Positions 58,899 to 64,000 of a DNA stretch of 64,000 nt are shown here, piece after piece. The notes beneath the pieces were generated by a model, which saw only the letters and a program-made list of their open reading frames with translations, did not search any database and was not told the origin of the DNA. Origin of the DNA: Punctularia strigosozonata HHB-11173 SS5 (lineage: Eukaryota; Basidiomycota; Agaricomycetes; Corticiales; Punctulariaceae); NCBI RefSeq assembly GCF_000264995.1, contig NW_006767436.1, positions 657,414 through 721,413 on the forward strand, read 5' to 3'. Every line of letters begins with the position of its first letter. Within the stretch, counting starts at the first letter, position 1. A program made the translations under genes and the position numbers.

Positions 58899-61800
58899 AT
58901 GGTACAGTGAATAATCTCCTCGAGAACCAAGAGCTCATAGAGGGCTTTAGGGTGTTCCGGCGCTGTTCCGCTGGCTCAGCAAGAAGTATCCTAAGATTGG
59001 TCAGTGTTTCACGAAGGCCTGCGTTGCTGTCGCTCACACATTCTGCACAGTGCTACCTGTACATGAAGCCACGCCGGAGAAGCTTGTCACCGACTCCGGC
59101 GAGGAGGTGACTGTACCCGTGGATATATCCCGTCCCAACCCTAATGGCGTTGAATTCGACAACCTATATTTGGATATGAACGGCATTGTATGTGTCTCGA
59201 TCATACGGCGTATACTTCATCCTTATGGTTTGTACAGGTCCATCCGTGCACTCATCCGGAAGGCAAGCCCGCACCGGAAACCGAGGAGGAAATGATGATT
59301 GAAATTTTCAACTACACGGAACGTGTCGTGAACATGATACGGCCACGAAAACTGCTTTTCATGGCTATCGGTACGTATACATACATGGTTTCTCAAGTGT
59401 TGCTACTGACTTGCAGCAGACGGCGTTGCTCCTCGCGCAAAGATGAACCAGCAGCGGTCGAGACGTTTCCGAGCCGCTCAAGAAGCCAAAGACAAAGAGG
59501 AGGCACGTTTGGAGTCCTTCGAAATATGGGAAGGTCAGTGAATACTGGCGTGATTCTGCTTGCGTTCTAGCTGACACGTGCACGATAGCTATGGGCAAGA
59601 CAGTCAGCGCGGAAGAGAAGAACAAGAAGGCTTGGGACTCCAATGCCATTACTCCGGGAACACCATTCATGGACCTCCTCGCGAGGTCTTTGCGATATTG
59701 GGTTGTGCAGAAAATTAATACGGACCCTGGCTGGAAGAACGTGCGCCGGTTCTCCTCGGAGAATGTTGAACTGTGATATACTCACCCCGAATCTAGATGC
59801 AAGTCTATATATCCGATGCAAGCGTCCCGGGAGAAGGAGAACACAAGATCATGGACTTCATCCGCCGACAACGATCTAACCCTGGTCACGATCCAAACAC
59901 CCAGCATGTCATCTACGGATTGGTACGTGTCCACTTCATCAATCATTTGCGCTTTTGCTAACCTCTGCGCTCACAGGATGCTGATCTTATCATGTTGTCA
60001 TTAGCTACTCACGAGCCTCATTTCCGTGTCCTCCGAGAAGATGTTTTCTTCCAGGACGGTAGCAAGACAGCATGCCGAATCTGCGGCGAAGAGGGTCATT
60101 ATGCAGCGCAATGCACCGGCGAGAAGAAGGAAATCAAGAAGACTCCGCCTGAAAAGAAGCCGTTTATTTTCCTCGATGTCGCAATTCTACGCGAGTATTT
60201 GGAAGTCGAACTAGACGTTCCGCAGACGCCATTTACATTCGACCTCGAACGGGCCATCGATGACTGGGTTTTGCTCATCTTCTTCGTCGGTAACGACTTC
60301 TTGCCTCATCTGCCATCTTTGGAGATCCGCGAAGGCGCCATCGACACTCTCCTAAAAATCTGGAGAGCTGAGTTGCCACGTATGGGCGGGTATCTTACAG
60401 ATCATGGGCAATTGGAGTACAAGCGGGTGGAAATCATTCTTGAGGGCTTGGCTCGTAGGGAAGACGATATATTCCGTCGAAGGCGTGAAGGTGAGCATAT
60501 ACTGCCAATTCCTTATCGCATGGTCACTGACAGCTTCCATAGCGGAGGAGCGTCAGGATCAGGAAGCCAAACGTCGAAAAACTGAGAGATCCAAAGTTGT
60601 AGATGTTTCCATTGGTGCTTCAGCTATCACCACTGGCCCTTCGCCTAATCTGCAATTGACTGCAAATCCTGCTGCTCCTCCTCCTATACATCCGTCCTTG
60701 CCTCAGAAACCTCAGACAGACTTCGCGCTCGCCGCTGACTCCATGGGCCTCGGCAGCTCCACGTCCTCGTCGTCGGCCGAACAGAACGCTGGCGTGACCA
60801 AAGCGATTGCTGGCTCGAACCATGACTGGGTAGCCAATCGAGCAGCACTTCGTATGGCAAATATGAATGCGGCTGAGGCATTGAAGGCAGAGATGGCTGG
60901 GCTTCAGCCTCTCAAACCATCCGCGAAGGCTTCATTACCCCCCAAGCCTGTTAACACTGTCCAATTACCTGAGACTCCGTCTACTTCCTTGCCCGCATCC
61001 CTGTCCCCCGAATCGATCGCGCAGGCCACGGTGGTGGCTGCGGCTACAGTTCCTGCGAGCGATGATACTGAGTCTGACGTACCCGGTTTATCAGCCTCCA
61101 TATCTACCCTCGCAACTATGGCTGAAACCGATGGTTTCCCCAACGCGAATGGCGCAGATGTAGCCAACGGGGTGATGGCAGACAAGGACCCAGACGCATC
61201 GATGACCGACGACGTGTCTGAGGGACCGCGAGGTGTCAAACGCAAAATCGATGAATCTTTGGCCGACGCTGAAGAAGATGAAGACATCACCATCATCCCG
61301 GAAGAGGATGATGCGCCTGCTGACGCCGAAACGGCAACATTGGCGATGAAGGTGAATGCCGATGGGACCGTAGAACAGGAGGACTTCGTCAAGTGAGTGG
61401 CACATGCACGCTGATCCGATATTATGGTGCTTAGTGGCCTCAGGTTATGGGAGCCCGGCTATAAGGAACGGTATTATCGCCAGAAATTTGGCGTGGAATA
61501 CACTGATACCGAGTTCAAGAAACAGTACGTGCGCACCAACTTTCAGCGAGGTTGAACTGACAAATTTGCTGCAAGATTGACCAAATCCTATGTTGAGGGC
61601 ATGGCATGGGTCTTGCACTACTACTACCAAGGCGTTCGTGTATACATCCTGAACCTGCTAGAACTGCGATAACTGACTATTATATAGACACCATCATGGC
61701 AATGGTACTACCCGTATCACTTTGCGCCCTTCGCTGCCGACTTCGAGGAACTCGAAAAGATGGACATCAAGTTTAACATTGGTTCACCGTTCAAGCCATT

Positions 61801-63186
61801 TGAACAGCTCATGGGCGTATTCCCTGCGGCTAGGTATGTACCCAGTCATCAGCATCGTCCAGCTTGTACTGATGATCAGCAGTCGAAAACACATACCTGA
61901 ACCCTTCCAACGCTTGATGACGGATGAGGACTCCCCCATCATCGATTTCTACCCCACTACGTTCCAGATCGACATGAATGGCAAAAAGATGGCGTGGCAA
62001 GGAGTCGCGTTGTTGCCTTTCATTGATGAAAAGCGTCTTCTCGATGCTATGTCGGAACCTTACAATCATATCTCGGATGACGAACGGCATCGTAACAAGT
62101 GGGGAAATAACTTCTTGTTTGTCGGCGATGAGAATGGCCTCTACCCGACCATCGAAGCCTTATATGGCAAACGAAAGGATGACAAGGTCCGTGTATTCGC
62201 CTCACCACCTCGTCATAATACTGATAGGATCGACCGTCCAGCCCGTCCCAATCAACCCGGATTTTAGCAGAGGCATCAATGGAAGTCTTTTGCCCGATCC
62301 GGCTTGCCTCCCTGGTTCCACGTATTATTCGCCGATTAAGGGCATTAAAGGAGCCGACTTGCCAGATATACCGAACGATCGATCCCTGTCGGCTCTGTAC
62401 TTCTTCCCGAAGCAGCTAACGCCACATCGCTCAGTTCTGCTACGCGGCACTAAGCGACCTGCGCGAGTTCTCAACGCGAATGATCTGGAGGTCACTCGGC
62501 AAAGAGCAGCTGGCACATATCGCGGCCGGGGAGGCGGCGGTCGCGGTGGCGGTCGTGGTGGATCTGACCGCGGCCGGTCCGATAATGATGGCTACAGGAA
62601 CGCGCCGGGGGCCTATGCCTCCAACAACTACGGTGCCGACCGCACCTACAGCAATCGCGGTGGCAACACATACGGCGGTCATTCCCAAGGTTCCCGAGGA
62701 CCGTTATCAGGACCTCGCCAGTCTTATCCGCCGCAACAACCACCGAGCCAGGTTTACGGTGGATATGGAAATGCTCAGCCACCCACGAACTATAACAACT
62801 ACGGTTATGGTGGGGCCGGTCGTGGTGGTCCACCACCTGCAAGAGGTGACCATGATCCATATGCCAGCAATGCTTACGGGGCTGGCAGCTACGGGCGGGG
62901 TTCCGCACCTCCATATCGAGGAGGTTACAGTGGAGGAGGTTATGGAGGACAAGATGTAGGGGGCTACGGAGGACAAGGAGTTTATAACAACGGTAATCCG
63001 CCCAATCCATACGGCGGCGGCTACGGAGGGTATGGGGCAGCTAGCAACGGCCGCGGTGGCGGATATGGAGGACAAAGCAATGGTCGTGGTGGGGGTGGAG
63101 GCTACGGTGGCTATGGCTCGAGCAACACCGGATACTCACGAGGACAGGCTTCCTATAACAACTCGTACCGGGGAGGCCGATACTAA
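58899..63186 (+). CDS. RAT1: Nuclear 5'-3' exoribonuclease Rat1/Xrn2
   Basis: Exons 58899-58901, 58951-58999, 59051-59187, 59238-59370, 59420-59533, 59589-59740, 59797-59922, 59977-60490, 60543-61392, 61444-61524, 61576-61633, 61688-61833, 61883-62186 and 62242-63186 give 1203 aa. Rat1 degrades 5'-monophosphate RNA, terminates RNA polymerase II and trims rRNA. XRN catalytic motifs: [74 protein letters not shown] and [25 protein letters not shown] knuckle ([14 protein letters not shown]) marks Rat1 rather than Xrn1. A long acidic insert and then [20 protein letters not shown] follow; the C-terminus is RGG/YGG-rich. The first exon contains only the ATG; splicing gives the conserved [15 protein letters not shown]. 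Confidence 0.96.
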
Positions 63187-63400
63187 GCATGATAGCAATA
63201 ATTGCGATATTCCACGGACTGTTGGTCAACACTTCCTCTAGCGCGTTCCATGTGTTCCTATTCATGTAACTATAGTTCCGTTTTGATACACGGCAGATCG
63301 AAAGCATATACGCAGACCCTAGGTATTCAAGCAAACAAAATTTCCAGTACAATCAAACAATACCCCGTCGTCATCATCGAATGTGGGAGTTTCAAAGCCC

Positions 63401-64000
63401 TTAGGCATAGATAGAGCTGCCTGGGGACTCCCGGAGGGGCACGTAGGTCAGGTAAAGGGCGTACTTGCGCTCTCTCTCCCTGACCTTACGTCTCAGCTTC
63501 TTCTCTTTGGTCCTCCTCTTCTTCTCCGCCTTCCGTTCCTGCCGGCGAAGCCTACCTTCTGCCATTTGTGCCTCCCACTGGCGGTTGTAGGGTGCATTGG
63601 ATCCGTACAAGCCGCGATAACGCTCACGCTCGCGTTCCGAGTATGCGTCGTCGTCGTCCTCGGAGTCGGACGACGAATCCGAAGACGTGAGCAGCTCTGA
63701 CTCTTCGAGCATTGGAAGGTTGGGGTCCACAGTGCCTGCGCCAGGGCCAGTGCGGCGTTCGCGACCTTTGTATAGAACGACCTCGACGCCGCGGGCGAGG
63801 AAGAACGACGAGTTCCACAGTTCGACGAGGTCGATGGTGAGGGTTGAACGACGTCTCGGACGAGAGTCCGGAACTGGGAGTTTGCCAGTCCAGGCAAGAT
63901 GAACGTCCTTGAAACCACGTTAGCGCACCATCCGCATTGTTGAATAAGATGCTATCCTTTACCTGCATGAAACGAATCCAGTCCTCGTGATACACATCAT
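63401..64000 (-). CDS. Unrecognised protein, C-terminal part, cut by right edge
   Basis: The last exon is 63907-63401; the upstream exon ends at 63963 (CAG|gtaaag) and continues beyond the window, with a 55-nt intron between. The joined frame reads HEDWIRFMQDVHLAWTGKLP, then LVELWNSSFFLARGVEVVLY and KGRERRTGPGAGTVDPNLP. It continues with an acidic Ser/Asp run (SSDSSSDSEDDDD) and a very basic end (RRQERKAEKKRRTKEKKLRR). The well-formed, aromatic-rich first part looks like a folded domain, and the acidic-basic tail resembles nuclear proteins. I do not recognise the family and infer no function. Confidence 0.7.

Noticed and set aside
63963-63974. Third copy of the shared intronic block (tgcatgaaacg)
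   Set aside because: Only 11 bases match, in antisense to the gene and in an exon; expected by chance.

Overview
The window is nuclear DNA of a filamentous basidiomycete, most likely an Agaricomycete. Genes are dense and lie on both strands. They are cut by roughly 130 short introns, mostly 47-65 nt, with GT..AG ends and CTRAY-like branch sites. The proteins are fungal families, including DUF6534 membrane proteins that are typical of Agaricomycetes. I placed exons by reading frame, splice motifs and remembered family motifs. Nothing was aligned to a database.

Left part (1-30 kb) is housekeeping. In order: a Zn2Cys6 transcription factor cut by the left edge (-), an RBM42-like RNA-binding protein (+), MED17 (-) head to head with RPL5 (+), SSD1/Dis3L2-type RNB protein (+), a U2 snRNA gene (+), a BTB/POZ protein (-), a zinc-ribbon protein resembling the RNase MRP/P subunit Snm1/Rpr2 (+), glutathione-dependent formaldehyde dehydrogenase SFA1 in 14 exons (-), VFA1 (+), an equilibrative nucleoside transporter (-), the polarity scaffold BEM1 (-), CCR4-NOT subunit NOT3 (+) and mitochondrial ribosomal protein bL12m (+).

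Middle part (30-42 kb) looks accessory. It holds a 13-exon cytochrome P450 whose fifth... region includes an intron carrying a 120-bp MITE (intron 31789-31995), two same-strand DUF6534 seven-helix membrane proteins, a microsatellite, and two gene-poor stretches of about 2 kb each.

Right part (42-64 kb) is housekeeping again: SHG1 (COMPASS, -) head to head with HEM12 (+), CDC14 (-), the G1/S factor MBP1 (-) head to head with mitochondrial ribosomal protein uL24m (+), a mitochondrial PPR protein (+), AMMECR1 (-), an NADPH-dependent FMN reductase (+), eIF2B-delta GCD2 (-) head to head with the nuclear exonuclease RAT1 (+), and an unrecognised conserved-looking protein cut by the right edge (-).

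There is no single pathway here. Recurring themes are RNA turnover and processing (SSD1, NOT3, RAT1, U2, RBM42, possible Snm1), translation (RPL5, GCD2, two mitoribosomal proteins), and cell cycle or polarity (CDC14, MBP1, BEM1). The most unusual signals are in gene architecture: a 19-nt block shared by introns of two unrelated genes at the same distance from the donor, a MITE inside an intron, a GC-AG intron, a start-codon-only first exon and a 9-nt internal exon.
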